A stretch of DNA of 64,000 nucleotides from Legionella anisa. GTDB lineage: Bacteria > Pseudomonadota > Gammaproteobacteria > Legionellales > Legionellaceae. The notes under the pieces are model-generated. The model was not told the origin of the DNA and did no database searches. It was given only the letters and a program-made list of their open reading frames with translations. This document shows, one piece after another, positions 27,349-36,352 of the stretch; the first letter of the stretch is position 1, and every line of letters starts with the position of its first letter. The position numbers and the translations under genes were made by a program. Where the stretch lies: positions 1 through 64,000 of the forward strand of contig NZ_LNXS01000004.1 in NCBI RefSeq assembly GCF_001467525.1, written 5' to 3'.

Positions 27349-27681
27349 TTAAAAGCCAAACTGTTTAAAGCATTGGGCTCCTAAAGATTTCATGGCGCTG
27401 CATGGAAAGATTGTTGTTGTGGCTTCTGCATCATTTGCTATTTGAATAACATAGGACCGGCCATTTAAGCATAAGATATTCCAATATGCCGCATCATTGC
27501 GATCGACTCCTTGATAAAAAGATTCAATAGGAGCACAGGACTCGCCTGCTGCATTGATAATACCGCTTAGTATTTGTGTTTTTTGCGCTGATGTTCTGCT
27601 CAATAAAATATCATTGGCAATATTAGCATGATTACAGGAAGTAAATACCAACAGGAAAAGCATCATCATAGACTTACTCAT
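27349..27681 (-). CDS. Small predicted lipoprotein, unknown function
   Basis: 110 aa. The N-terminus (MSKSMMMLFLLVFTS-C16) is a lipoprotein signal with a lipobox-like VFTSC, so membrane anchoring in the envelope is likely. The mature part has four more cysteines (SCAPIE, ILCLNG, FPCSAM, QCFKQF), which could form two disulfides in the periplasm. A GRSYVIQIANDAEATTTIFPC strand pattern suggests a small beta-rich fold. No known family is recognised. It appears to be a single-gene unit. Confidence 0.66.
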   Translation of the reverse strand: MSKSMMMLFLLVFTSCNHANIANDILLSRTSAQKTQILSGIINAAGESCAPIESFYQGVDRNDAAYWNILCLNGRSYVIQIANDAEATTTIFPCSAMKSLGAQCFKQFGF

Positions 27682-27857
27682 AATGCATCCTTAAAGTTGC
27701 ATTGCCATAGCAAGATTTTGGTCTATATGATGTTATTGTAGTATAGAATGGATTTCTCCATTTCAATTCATCAAATTAAAAACCATTAAGAATCTACAAG
27801 GGGCATGCCGCTTTGAACGGCCATCCACTGAGGAGTTATTTGACTCAATAAAATACA

Positions 27858-27913
27858 GTAGCCTGGGTGCAGCGCAGCGGAACCCGGGTTTCGCTGCGCT
27901 GCACCCAGGCTAC
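27858..27913. repeat. Near-perfect 56-bp palindrome (GTAGCCTGGGTGCAGCG family)
   Basis: Two 22-base arms are exact reverse complements, beginning GTAGCCTGGGTGCAGC and ending GCTGCACCCAGGCTAC. They flank an inner AACCCGGGTT palindrome with one mismatched pair between. Related copies lie at 25720-25754 and 34303-34385. A short reading frame across it is a by-product of the repeat and is not annotated. Confidence 0.8.
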
Positions 27914-28009
27914 AATGCTCCGTGGCTGTACGTATTTTCCTGTTTCGATTTTTTGAGGATCTCTCAGACATAAAGCGAGCAGTTACATAGGAGAAAATTT
28001 CAGTAGAGC

Positions 28010-28279
28010 CTAGCGTTCATCACAGACGGTATAGTATCCATGGCGAAAAGGATTACTGCGCGATCTAAACTTATAATCTCGGCAGCGTTGTCCATGATCA
28101 TCTGTATATCGTCTGTCTAAGCGGAACGAAAAATCGCCAAAATTCATATCTTGTTGCCACTCTCGTTGCTGACGAGCTCTATCCTCTTCATCCATTTCTT
28201 TAAAAAATTTACTGAGCTTACTGGCATGTCCTACTGAGAATAGAGAAGTAACGAGCAGAAGTAAGATTATTTTTTTCAT
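28010..28279 (-). CDS. Small exported protein
   Basis: 89 aa. Residues 1-19 are a clear signal peptide (MKKIILLLLVTSLFSVGHA, cleavage before SKL). The mature 70 residues are highly charged, with an Arg/Glu/Gln-rich helix (EDRARQQREWQQ), then FSFRLDRRYTDDHGQRCRDYKF and a C-terminal GYYTVCDER. The two cysteines could form one disulfide. No family is recognised. The start ATG directly follows a purine-rich stretch. Location is expected to be periplasmic or secreted. Confidence 0.68.
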   Translation of the reverse strand: MKKIILLLLVTSLFSVGHASKLSKFFKEMDEEDRARQQREWQQDMNFGDFSFRLDRRYTDDHGQRCRDYKFRSRSNPFRHGYYTVCDER

Positions 28280-28413
28280 AATTAGACACCAAAAAACGCA
28301 AAACGAGCGTTATTAAACCATATTTTTCCTAAGTAGACAAAAATTTAAAGGAAAAGGGGCAAAGAAAGTGTATACTCGGATTATTAAGATTATTGAATAA
28401 TCAGGGAATTCTA

Positions 28414-29106
28414 ATGCCTGGACAGCCATTTAAAATAACCATGCCATTTGTTTTGTTCAGCATGGTACTTTATCTTTTGTTACTTTCCTTTATTCAATAC
28501 CCTTTGACTACGTTCCTCAAACCCATTCCCATTGCTTTGCTGATTCTTTTTGTCTTCCAAGTTAATCCAGACAAGCACATAAAACGTCTATTATTTCTTG
28601 CATTAGGATTTTCACTAATTGGTGATGTCTTTTTGACTCTTCCCATGGAAACGGCATTGCAAATTGGGATCTTGGCGTTTATGGCCACCCATTGCAGCTA
28701 CATCAGTTTATTTTTAAAGAACCTACAGTTTCAAAGAAAGAATTTGCTCGCCTTTTTACCCATCTTATTATTTGTACTCATAAGCTTTTACTTTTTATCA
28801 CCTTACCTGGGAGCAATGAAAATACCGGTAGCAGTTTATTTATGTCTGCTGACCTTAATGGTATTTTGTTCCTTCCAAGTCAAACAGCAATCACTATTGC
28901 TGCGAACCGGAGCCTGTCTTTTTTTACTCTCCGACTTTATCTTGTCATTAGACTTATTTATTTTGCCACCCAATAAACCCATAGCTGTTTTAATTATGTT
29001 GCTCTATTATATTGCCCAGGTTCTATTAGTCATAGGAATCACTCAGACAAAAGAAAAGGTCTTTCTCAAGTTACAAGGTATATTTCGCTGTGCAAGACTG
29101 GCATAG
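28414..29106 (+). CDS. YhhN family membrane protein (TMEM86-like)
   Basis: 230 aa from the ATG at 28414, which has AGGGA 7 bases upstream; a TTG at 28393 would add 7 residues. About eight hydrophobic segments span the protein. Family features: TFLKPIPIALLILF, then LALGFSLIGDVFLTLP, GILAFMATHCSYISLF, LFLLSDFILSLDLF and YYIAQVLLVIG. In animals the family member TMEM86B is lysoplasmalogenase, which cleaves vinyl-ether lysolipids; in bacteria the role is largely untested. It diverges from the small exported protein upstream. Confidence 0.85.
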   Translation: MPGQPFKITMPFVLFSMVLYLLLLSFIQYPLTTFLKPIPIALLILFVFQVNPDKHIKRLLFLALGFSLIGDVFLTLPMETALQIGILAFMATHCSYISLFLKNLQFQRKNLLAFLPILLFVLISFYFLSPYLGAMKIPVAVYLCLLTLMVFCSFQVKQQSLLLRTGACLFLLSDFILSLDLFILPPNKPIAVLIMLLYYIAQVLLVIGITQTKEKVFLKLQGIFRCARLA

Positions 29107-29242
29107 TTATTACATATCATGAACTAATTCTCCGATTTTTTTCCTCCATTTTCTTTAAACGTCATCAAAGAATGTCTTGATTAAATCGGTATACAAAGCC
29201 TGAACACATGCAAATTATGCCCAGGCTATTATATTCTATAAT

Positions 29243-29659
29243 TTATCCCATTTTTTTATAAGAATCATGTCCAATAAAACGGGCTCCCGGTCCTTCATGA
29301 GTAATGTCGCTTGCCTGCTTATTGAGTATGGAAATGGTATCAATCGCTTGTTGATTTTTATCAAAATGCCCACTAATGCTCAATACGGACTCACACATTG
29401 GATAAACCACGCTAAAAGATAATGCATTACCTACTATGTAGCCGGTAATTGGTCTTTTTTGATTTATTGCTTGTGGACACGTTTTTGAGGCAACAGCAGT
29501 AGTGAAAGAGCCTTCGATTTTATTATCGGACAAGATATTGAGCTCTAAAATTGATCCTCTTTCATTTTTATAGGTAACTGTTTTTTGCTCAGCAAAAACA
29601 GATTGAGCTAATAAAGAAGATGCTGCAATTGTGACACAGAAGAACGATTTAAAATTCAT
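29243..29659 (-). CDS. Exported avidin-family protein with altered biotin site
   Basis: 138 aa with a signal peptide (about residues 1-23, ending SVFA). The mature part aligns along its length with streptavidin: TYKNERGS against TWYNQLGS, GSFTTAV against GTYESAV, ITGY against LTGR, ALSFSVVY against ALGWTVAW, and IGHDSYKK against VGHDTFTK. The Asn and Ser of the first motif and the Asp of the last are kept. The biotin-packing Trp positions are replaced (Y, Y and I), and two cysteines are added. AAGGAG precedes the ATG. Biotin binding is therefore doubtful; another small ligand is possible. Confidence 0.75.
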   Translation of the reverse strand: MNFKSFFCVTIAASSLLAQSVFAEQKTVTYKNERGSILELNILSDNKIEGSFTTAVASKTCPQAINQKRPITGYIVGNALSFSVVYPMCESVLSISGHFDKNQQAIDTISILNKQASDITHEGPGARFIGHDSYKKMG

Positions 29660-29830
29660 TTAGATACTCCTTTGTTTCTAAAACACTGAGGGGGTTGATA
29701 TCGGATTGTTGTTTAACATCTTGTTCCGCTAAGGTCAAATAGTATTTTTGAAATTTTATAGGCGAAGTATTTGTCTCATTAAGACCTCATCATTGAATAG
29801 GCCTCTTGCATAAGAAGCCGATTAACTCTT

Positions 29831-29859
29831 TTGACACACAGGGTTCTTGAGCTTAATAT
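29831..29859 (+). promoter_or_regulatory. Sigma-70 promoter of the ABC export operon
   Basis: TTGACA (29831-29836), a 17-base spacer and TAATAT (29854-29859) form a near-consensus promoter. It lies about 70 bases before the lipoprotein adaptor start at 29930, which also argues against any earlier start codon for that gene. Confidence 0.65.
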
Positions 29860-29929
29860 ACATAGCTTAATTGCTTCAATTACATATCTGCTGTTATTCC
29901 ACAGTTATAAAGCTCAGGATGGGTTTGAA

Positions 29930-30766
29930 ATGCATAAGTTGGTGATTGTTTGGTTGACTCTTTTACTGCTCGCAGCCTGCGAAAAAGAAAATAGGTCTTT
30001 TAGTGGATATGTTGATACAGATCTTGTCTATTTGTCTTCGGATTTTGGTGGGCGTCTGACTGATTTAGCCGTATTCAAGGGACAGTTAGTCAAAAGCAAT
30101 CAATTTTTATTTAAACTCGAACAAACCAGTGAGCTTTATAGTGTACAAATGAGTCAGCTAAGCAAACAAAATCTACTTGCTCAACGCCAACAAATTTTGA
30201 CCCAACTTAACTACAATGAAATCAATTATCGTCGTATCCAGGGGATGCGAAAACAAAATGCAGCAAGCCAAAGCGATCTGGATGCAGCTCAAAGAGATTT
30301 AAAGATTTCAAAAGATCAGCTTACTGACATCGATGTTAAAATCCAAAACAATCAAATTGAAACAAACGATAAAAAATGGCAGGTAACGCGCAAAGAAAAC
30401 TTTGCACCCGAACGAGGACTTATATTTGATACGTATCATACACAAGGTGAATTTGTCCAAGCAGGTGCTCCCGTTCTTTCCTTAATTACCCGAAATAATC
30501 TTAAAGCAGTATTTTTTGTTCCTGAGAAAGAACTCTCTCAATTGCGCCTTAATGAACACGTTAAGATAAAGACTGATATAAATGAAAATTTTGCTACGGG
30601 ACATATTTTCTATATTTCAAATATTGCTGAATTCACTCCTCCAATTATTTATTCCCGTGAAGAACGTCAACGTCTTGTATTCCGAGTTGAAGCAAAAATT
30701 GATTCTCCTGATTTAGAAAAAATTCATCTGGGACTGCCTGTCACTTTGGAATTAGCCGATGAGTGA
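29930..30766 (+). CDS. HlyD-type periplasmic adaptor lipoprotein of an ABC exporter
   Basis: 278 aa from the ATG at 29930, inside the promoter-defined transcript. The N-terminus MHKLVIVWLTLLLLAAC is a lipoprotein signal with lipobox LLAAC. Next comes a lipoyl/barrel-sandwich half (GYVDTDLVYLSSDFGGRLTDLAVFKGQLVKSNQFLFKLE), then a coiled-coil hairpin rich in Gln, Leu and Arg (residues about 70-145), then the returning half with GEFVQAGAPVLSL. This is the YbhG/YhiI layout. It links the ABC permease to the outer-membrane channel encoded downstream, and its stop overlaps the ATPase start by 8 bases. Confidence 0.87.
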   Translation: MHKLVIVWLTLLLLAACEKENRSFSGYVDTDLVYLSSDFGGRLTDLAVFKGQLVKSNQFLFKLEQTSELYSVQMSQLSKQNLLAQRQQILTQLNYNEINYRRIQGMRKQNAASQSDLDAAQRDLKISKDQLTDIDVKIQNNQIETNDKKWQVTRKENFAPERGLIFDTYHTQGEFVQAGAPVLSLITRNNLKAVFFVPEKELSQLRLNEHVKIKTDINENFATGHIFYISNIAEFTPPIIYSREERQRLVFRVEAKIDSPDLEKIHLGLPVTLELADE

Positions 30767-31661
30767 TTTTGCAATTGATGTTAAAAAACTAACAAAAAAA
30801 TTTGATGAAAAAGTCGCTGTGGATCACATTAGCCTACAAGTAGAGAAAGGCTCTATATTTGGCTTTCTTGGTTCAAACGGTAGTGGTAAAACAACCACCA
30901 TTCGAATGATTTGTGGCCTTTTAACTCCCACAGATGGAGAAGGAAATTGCCTTGGATATGACATTAAAACTCAAAGCGATGAGATAAAAAAACATATAGG
31001 CTACATGCCTCAGAAATTCAGTTTTTATACGGGATTAACCGTTTATGAAAATCTGCGCTTTACTGCGGATATTTTTCAGGTAAAAAATTCGGCACAAGCG
31101 ATCGAAGACATCATCAAAGATCTTGGATTAGAGGACTATCGAAAGATACAAGCAGGTAATTTATCAGGAGGATGGAAACAACGTTTGGCTTTGGCATGTA
31201 GTTTACTTCATAAACCGCAATTATTATTCTTAGATGAACCAACCGCAGGTGTTGATCCCAAGGCACGTAAAGAATTTTGGGATTATTTACATAAAATTTC
31301 CTCTCGTGATGGCACCACAATTTTAGTAACAACTCATTATATGGATGAAGCTGAAAAGTGCACTGATTTAGCCTACATTAATTTAGGCAAACTCTTGTAT
31401 ATAGGCAGCACAAAAGATTTAATTCCTCAATCCAAAGTCAAAGCATATGTATTGGAAGTCGATAGAAAAGAGCAAACTCCATTAATGGAAAAAATACATG
31501 ATGCACATCCAAAGTTATTGGCTTCAATTGTAAATAATGAATTGCGAATTTCATCACGTGATGATCAATCACTAAAGCAAGTGATTCAAGAAAACAATGA
31601 TCGTTCAAGCAAAGAAGTCACTCCTTCTTTTGAAGAGGTTTTTATCGGATTAATGCGATGA
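30759..31661 (+). CDS. ABC transporter ATP-binding protein
   Basis: 300 aa. Walker A is GSNGSGKT (residues 38-45), the signature is LSGGW (136-140, the usual final Gln replaced by Trp), Walker B is LLFLDEP (156-162), and the switch His lies in TTHYMDEAEKC. The C-terminal 80 residues form the extra domain typical of ABC-2 drug or lipid exporters (CcmA/YbhF type). It is a single nucleotide-binding domain, unlike E. coli YbhF, which carries two. It overlaps its neighbours on both sides (8 and 4 bases), so its expression is coupled with adaptor and permease. Confidence 0.93.
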   Translation: MSDFAIDVKKLTKKFDEKVAVDHISLQVEKGSIFGFLGSNGSGKTTTIRMICGLLTPTDGEGNCLGYDIKTQSDEIKKHIGYMPQKFSFYTGLTVYENLRFTADIFQVKNSAQAIEDIIKDLGLEDYRKIQAGNLSGGWKQRLALACSLLHKPQLLFLDEPTAGVDPKARKEFWDYLHKISSRDGTTILVTTHYMDEAEKCTDLAYINLGKLLYIGSTKDLIPQSKVKAYVLEVDRKEQTPLMEKIHDAHPKLLASIVNNELRISSRDDQSLKQVIQENNDRSSKEVTPSFEEVFIGLMR

Positions 31662-32815
31662 ACTATAAAAATCTATTACAGGGAATATCTCTAACTCGTC
31701 TTGGTGGTTTAATACGCAAAGAATTTATTCTTGTCAGTCGTGATCGAGGCACCATCGCGATGCTTGTTATCTTACCAATAATGTTACTTATCCTTTTTGG
31801 CTTTGCCATTGAATTCGATCCCAAACATCTACCCACCACCATTATTAGTTATGATAATTCGCCCTTGACCCGAAGCTATGTCAGCTCACTAGAAGCCTCA
31901 AGATATTTTAAAGTCATTCATGAAGGATTTGATGAACAAAAGAAGGATGAAGATTTTGCAAATGGAAAAATCAGCTTTGCTTTTACCATTCCTCCAAATT
32001 TTACACGCAAGTATCTTCGTAATGAGAACCCCCAATTACTGGTTGAAATCGATGGCTCTGATCCAGGAAGCAGTGCGAGTGCGCTCAGCAATGCTCTGCC
32101 CATACTCAATCAAACTCTGGATAGGTTTACAAAGCAAGGTTTAGGTTTCACACACACAACTCATTCAGAGCGAAGTGTCGATCTCACCATCCATCGACTG
32201 TATAATGAATCGAATATAAGCTCTTATAATATTGTTCCTGGCTTAATTGGAGTATTGCTTACTCTAACTTTGGTAATGCTGACTTCGACTGCCATCACTT
32301 CCGAAAAAGAAACCGGCACAATGGAAATGCTGTTAAGTACTCCATTAAAGCCATTAGAGATCATTCTTGGTAAAGTGATACCCTACATTGTTTTAGGTTA
32401 TTTGCAACTTACAAGTATTTTACTTTTTGGTAAGCTCCTGATTCATATTCCTACTGAAGGAAGTATATTGTTGCTTTATATAGCCGCTGCACCGTTTCTT
32501 ATTGCTAATTTAATGGTAGGCATGATTTTTTCTACACTCGCACGTTTACCTATGCAAGCAATGCAACTTAGTGTCTTTTTTCAACTACCTTCAATGTTTT
32601 TATCAGGTTATATTTTTTCTTTCTATGGTATGCCTACGTGGGCACAGTTCTTGGGATATTGTCTGCCAATGACCTATTTTACCCGGATTACACGTGGAAT
32701 ATTACTGAAGGGCAATACATTTAGCCAAATTGTCCCTAATATTTTACCTATTTTATTGATTGCCTTTATTTTGATTATTTTGACAGGAAAAATATTTAGA
32801 ACAAAGCTCGACTAG
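31658..32815 (+). CDS. ABC-2 type permease
   Basis: 385 aa inner-membrane protein with one N-terminal transmembrane segment (GTIAMLVILPIMLLILFGFA) and a long periplasmic loop (about residues 50-190, with DPGSSASALSNALPILNQTL). A C-terminal five-helix block includes the conserved SEKETGTMEMLLSTPLKPLE motif. This is the YbhS/YhhJ type. E. coli and many relatives encode two permeases (YbhS and YbhR); only one is found here, so it probably works as a homodimer. The exported compound cannot be predicted from sequence. Confidence 0.92.
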   Translation: MNYKNLLQGISLTRLGGLIRKEFILVSRDRGTIAMLVILPIMLLILFGFAIEFDPKHLPTTIISYDNSPLTRSYVSSLEASRYFKVIHEGFDEQKKDEDFANGKISFAFTIPPNFTRKYLRNENPQLLVEIDGSDPGSSASALSNALPILNQTLDRFTKQGLGFTHTTHSERSVDLTIHRLYNESNISSYNIVPGLIGVLLTLTLVMLTSTAITSEKETGTMEMLLSTPLKPLEIILGKVIPYIVLGYLQLTSILLFGKLLIHIPTEGSILLLYIAAAPFLIANLMVGMIFSTLARLPMQAMQLSVFFQLPSMFLSGYIFSFYGMPTWAQFLGYCLPMTYFTRITRGILLKGNTFSQIVPNILPILLIAFILIILTGKIFRTKLD

Positions 32816-32865
32816 AATCTACTGAGTTCGCCAAGATAGAAGAATTCAACAAAAATGGCCAAATT

Positions 32866-34290
32866 ATGAAACGAAAAATTATCTTGCTCAATCTCTTTGC
32901 CATACTGCTTGGAGGATGTTGCAAAAACTGTATTATTCATGAAAAAGTGAATTATCCTACAAGTACGCGTAGTGGAGTTAAATACATCGATAATAAAGCC
33001 GACTTAAGTCGCGTCGCGTGGTGGAAAAAACTCAACGATCCAGAGCTTAACGAGCTTATTTCCCAGGCGCTAGCCTGTAATGATTCGATTAGAAGCTCCT
33101 ATGCAACCATTGAGCAAGCACAAGCACAACTTAAAGCAGCTCAATATGCCTGGATCCCAACTCTTGATGCTACAGCGAACGGCTTTACTGGTAGAACCTG
33201 GAATACCCATATTACCCCAAGAGGCCAATTAGCAAATAACTCTTTCTTTTCTAACCTCTCCAACCTGAAATTTAGAGGATACTACGCCGGATTTGTTCCA
33301 GGGTATACATTTAACATCTTAAACAATATTAATAATATTAAAGCAGCTAGAGCCTCTTTGGCTATGGAACAGGCTCAGACCCAGTCAGTAAAATTAGGAA
33401 TTATTAGCCAAATGAGCGGAACCTACTTTATGCTCTTAAGTCAACGAGAACAATTGGCCGTAGAAAAAGCCCTTAGTAGTGACTTGCGGAAACTTCGCCG
33501 ACTCGAACAAATTCGATTCCGCAAAGGTGCCAATGATATCGAAATAACAACCAATCTAGATCAACAGATTGCTCAAGAAGAAGCGAAGATTCCCCAAATT
33601 GAACGTGTTATTGCGCAAAGTGAAAATACCATTCACCTCTTATTGAATCAAAATCCTGGGCCTATTGCCACTCATCGAACGTTACTTTCAATAAACTTAA
33701 ATCATCTAATTCCTAAATCGTTACCTTCATCGGTTTTAAAAAATCGTCCTGACCTCATGATTGCCTTAAATAACCTGAAAATGGCTCAGGCACAGATTGG
33801 AGTGGCTTATTCAGCTTTTTTCCCTACAATTGACTTGACTGGTTTGGTTGGAGGAGCCTCTGTTGATTTAACTAATATTTTAAAATTAAGTACTAATATT
33901 TGGGTTGCTCGAGCCGCTGCTTCGACAAAAATTTTCAATGCCAGCACCTATCAAAATATCAAATCCGCTAAGGCTGGATTCAAATCAATCTACTATGACT
34001 ATCTGGAAACACTTCATTCTGTATTCGCGGATGTAGATGATTCTCTTACAAATGAGCAGAAAAACAACTTATCCTATTTGCAAACTCAAAAAGCATATTT
34101 GGCAGCACAAAAAGCATATGATATTGCATTAGCTCAATATAAAGCCGGGGCAAAAGATTATCGCAATGTAATCAATGCCAAAATAAATCGTGACCAAAGT
34201 AAGTTGAGTTTAATCCAGGAAAAAGCCCAATTACTCGATAGCATCGTACAAGTGTATAACGCCGTCGCCGGTGGATATGATGCTGCTTAA
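32866..34290 (+). CDS. Outer-membrane efflux lipoprotein (NodT/TolC family)
   Basis: 474 aa. The signal peptide ends in a lipobox (ILLGG-C18). The body has two repeated outer-membrane-factor halves: the first includes WWKKLNDPELNELISQALACN and the long helices of about residues 75-240, and the second includes LKNRPDLMIALNNLKMAQAQIGVAYSAFFPTIDLTG and the closing helices. This is the exit duct of the export system encoded directly upstream, 50 bases after the permease. Together adaptor, ATPase, permease and duct form a complete cytoplasm-to-outside machine. Confidence 0.92.
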   Translation: MKRKIILLNLFAILLGGCCKNCIIHEKVNYPTSTRSGVKYIDNKADLSRVAWWKKLNDPELNELISQALACNDSIRSSYATIEQAQAQLKAAQYAWIPTLDATANGFTGRTWNTHITPRGQLANNSFFSNLSNLKFRGYYAGFVPGYTFNILNNINNIKAARASLAMEQAQTQSVKLGIISQMSGTYFMLLSQREQLAVEKALSSDLRKLRRLEQIRFRKGANDIEITTNLDQQIAQEEAKIPQIERVIAQSENTIHLLLNQNPGPIATHRTLLSINLNHLIPKSLPSSVLKNRPDLMIALNNLKMAQAQIGVAYSAFFPTIDLTGLVGGASVDLTNILKLSTNIWVARAAASTKIFNASTYQNIKSAKAGFKSIYYDYLETLHSVFADVDDSLTNEQKNNLSYLQTQKAYLAAQKAYDIALAQYKAGAKDYRNVINAKINRDQSKLSLIQEKAQLLDSIVQVYNAVAGGYDAA

Positions 34291-34302
34291 TTTATTCAAC
34301 TT

Positions 34303-34385
34303 GTAGCCTGGGTGCAGCGTAGCGGAACCCGGGATTAAGAAGCAACTCTATTTACCCGGGTTCCGCTACGCCGCACCCAGGCTAC
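34303..34385. repeat. GTAGCCTGGGTGCAGCG-family inverted repeat
   Basis: Left arm GTAGCCTGGGTGCAGCGTAG and a matching right arm ending CGCACCCAGGCTAC are separated by a loop including AACCCGGG and CCCGGGTT. It is a near-palindrome of the same family as 27858-27913 but with a longer unmatched centre. It lies just after the channel gene and may also end its transcript. Confidence 0.78.
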
Positions 34386-34445
34386 GGCTATGTTTGAATC
34401 TTGATGAAAAGTCAGATTTGAGCTCAAGATGAGCCAAATATGGCT

Positions 34446-35012
34446 TTACACCTTTTCGTCAAGCGCCTGCTCTACAACCTTAACCAACCTTCCTGCTTCC
34501 GGAGAAGTAGTTGAATAGAAATAGTCAATAAGCTCACCTTTACGATTGATTAGGTACTTATGAAAATTCCATTTCGGTGCCGTGCCAAATCCTAATTGCT
34601 TTCTGGCCCAAAGATAAAATGGATGGGCATCTTTTCCTGAAACCACTTCTTTAGCAGCCATTGGAAAAGTAACGCCGTAATTGACTTGGCAAAAATTTGC
34701 AATTTCTTGTTCCGTTCCTGGCTCCTGGCTACCGAAATCATTTGAAGGAACTCCAACTATGACTAAACCACGATCTTTATATTTTTCATAAAGTTTTTCT
34801 AAACGAGCATATTGCGGAGTAAAACCACATTTTGAAGCCGTATTGACTACCATTAAAACTTTTCCTTGAAAGGAAGACAACGGTAAAGGTTCATGTCCGC
34901 GTAAGGTATGAAATGAATAATCATATGCATTGTCATGATGCTGAGTATCTGCTGCTGATAAATTAGAAGTCATCACAAACCATCCTAGTATTATTAATGA
35001 GAGAAAATGCAT
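34446..35012 (-). CDS. Exported glutathione peroxidase family protein
   Basis: 188 aa. A signal peptide (about residues 1-20, ending LSA) precedes a thioredoxin-fold peroxidase. The peroxidatic Cys62 is in VNTASKCGFT, the Gln is in NDFGSQEPG, and the Trp/Asn pair is in PKWNFHKYL, giving the Cys-Gln-Trp-Asn tetrad. It lacks selenocysteine. Bacterial enzymes of this type usually use thioredoxin-like donors to reduce peroxides. With the signal peptide it would act in the periplasm, whereas most bacterial members are cytoplasmic. Confidence 0.9.
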   Translation of the reverse strand: MHFLSLIILGWFVMTSNLSAADTQHHDNAYDYSFHTLRGHEPLPLSSFQGKVLMVVNTASKCGFTPQYARLEKLYEKYKDRGLVIVGVPSNDFGSQEPGTEQEIANFCQVNYGVTFPMAAKEVVSGKDAHPFYLWARKQLGFGTAPKWNFHKYLINRKGELIDYFYSTTSPEAGRLVKVVEQALDEKV

Positions 35013-35117
35013 GGTTATCCCTAATCTTATTGAAGCACAGAACTGAAATCAGTTTTGGGATTGAGATTAATAATATACTATTGACCTTGTAAAGCAAGAA
35101 TGAAAAATTTCAATGAT

Positions 35118-35537
35118 TTATTTATCCAACTGATATCTGATTTTTTCTTGCACTTCACGCATGTGTTCTTCATCTCTATAATGAGTACGTGGCCAAAAAA
35201 AACCTTTAAGTCCATCGTGTTTATTCCTGGGAACGATATGGATATGCAGATGAGGAATGCTTTGGCTAATTGTATTATTCATTGCAATAAAACTTCCTGC
35301 AGCTTCCATTGCTTTTTCAACAGCCTTCCCTATCTTTTGCGTGAGTAAAAAAAGAGGTGATACCATAGAATCAGGCACATCATAAAGTGTTTTAATATGC
35401 ATTTTAGGCGCCAACAAGGTATGACCTGGAAAAAGTGGACGAGAATCCAAGAAAGAAATGAAATACTCGTCTTCAAAAACAATAAACGATTTTTCTTTTT
35501 TTGCTGCAATTAAATCGATAATACATTCAATTGTCAT
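35118..35537 (-). CDS. HIT family hydrolase
   Basis: 139 aa. The histidine triad HLHIHIVPR (H-x-H-x-H) supplies the nucleophile for nucleotide-phosphoramidate or dinucleoside polyphosphate hydrolysis. The N-terminal part has the typical FIVFEDEYFISFLDSRPLFPGHTLL strand pattern. The C-terminal tail is extended by a charged helix (EEHMREVQEKIRYQ). The exact substrate among purine phosphoramidates and Ap4A-type compounds is not set by sequence. It appears to be a single gene, with GGGAT before the ATG. Confidence 0.9.
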   Translation of the reverse strand: MTIECIIDLIAAKKEKSFIVFEDEYFISFLDSRPLFPGHTLLAPKMHIKTLYDVPDSMVSPLFLLTQKIGKAVEKAMEAAGSFIAMNNTISQSIPHLHIHIVPRNKHDGLKGFFWPRTHYRDEEHMREVQEKIRYQLDK

Positions 35538-35812
35538 TTTATATCCCTATTCATTCATTTTTCAGATTAAAACTATGAGTATGCTTTCTGTGGTACTGTA
35601 TGTTTGTCCTTTATGCTCCTGAAATAATAGTCGAACCTTTGAGATCCTTCAAAACTCTCAAAATTTTCACCTGAATTTTTTATTTATAGAGAATGTGTAA
35701 ATGCATAATTGCAGATAAAAAAATATTAAAATATCATTTGTTCTTCTACTCTGGATGATTTCGATACCATACTTTATTATCCAATTTTTAAAAATGAGAT
35801 GAGGTAAAAAAA

Positions 35813-36352
35813 ATGAAAAAATATTCTCTCTTTTTGTTCTTAATGTGTTCTCTATTTCATTACAATGCTTTTGCGAATAAATTCACCTTGGAAAGTTCGG
35901 CTTTTAAAATGAACTCCTTAATTCCAGACGAATTTACGTGTACCGGAGTAGATCAATCCCCTCCATTAGCCTGGCGCAATATCCCACCTAAAACTCAGTC
36001 ACTTGCACTGATTGTCGATGATCCGGACTCACCTAATGGTGGCGTTTGGACGCACTGGATTGTATTTAATATACCACCAACCGTTAAGGAATTAGAGGCA
36101 GGAAGTCCAGTCCCTCCAGGAGCTGCAAATGCAAAAAACAGTTGGGATGGCCTAGGATATCGAGGTCCTTGCCCCCCTATCGGAATTGCTCATACTTATC
36201 ATTTTAAACTCTATGCCCTGGATACCGTATTAAGTCTTGGAGATGGTACGACTCGAGATATCCTTTTGAATGCAATGACTGGACATGTTATCGGTGAAGC
36301 GGAACTGGTTGGAATTTATCAAAAATTCAACAGCAATACTCCTGCCCAATGA
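35813..36352 (+). CDS. YbhB/YbcL (PEBP) family exported protein
   Basis: 179 aa. A signal peptide (about residues 1-21, ending AFA) precedes the PEBP fold. Ligand-pocket motifs are LALIVDDPDSPNGGVWTHWIVFNIP and GYRGPCPPIGIAHTYHFKLYALD. The family resembles the eukaryotic Raf-kinase-inhibitor/PEBP proteins and binds small anionic ligands. The bacterial role is unsettled. The start ATG has a GAGG site about 9 bases upstream. Confidence 0.9.
   Translation: MKKYSLFLFLMCSLFHYNAFANKFTLESSAFKMNSLIPDEFTCTGVDQSPPLAWRNIPPKTQSLALIVDDPDSPNGGVWTHWIVFNIPPTVKELEAGSPVPPGAANAKNSWDGLGYRGPCPPIGIAHTYHFKLYALDTVLSLGDGTTRDILLNAMTGHVIGEAELVGIYQKFNSNTPAQ

Noticed and set aside
27786..27971. A 61-codon minus-strand frame
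   Set aside because: It runs through the 56-bp palindrome and has no ribosome site; it is a by-product of the repeat.
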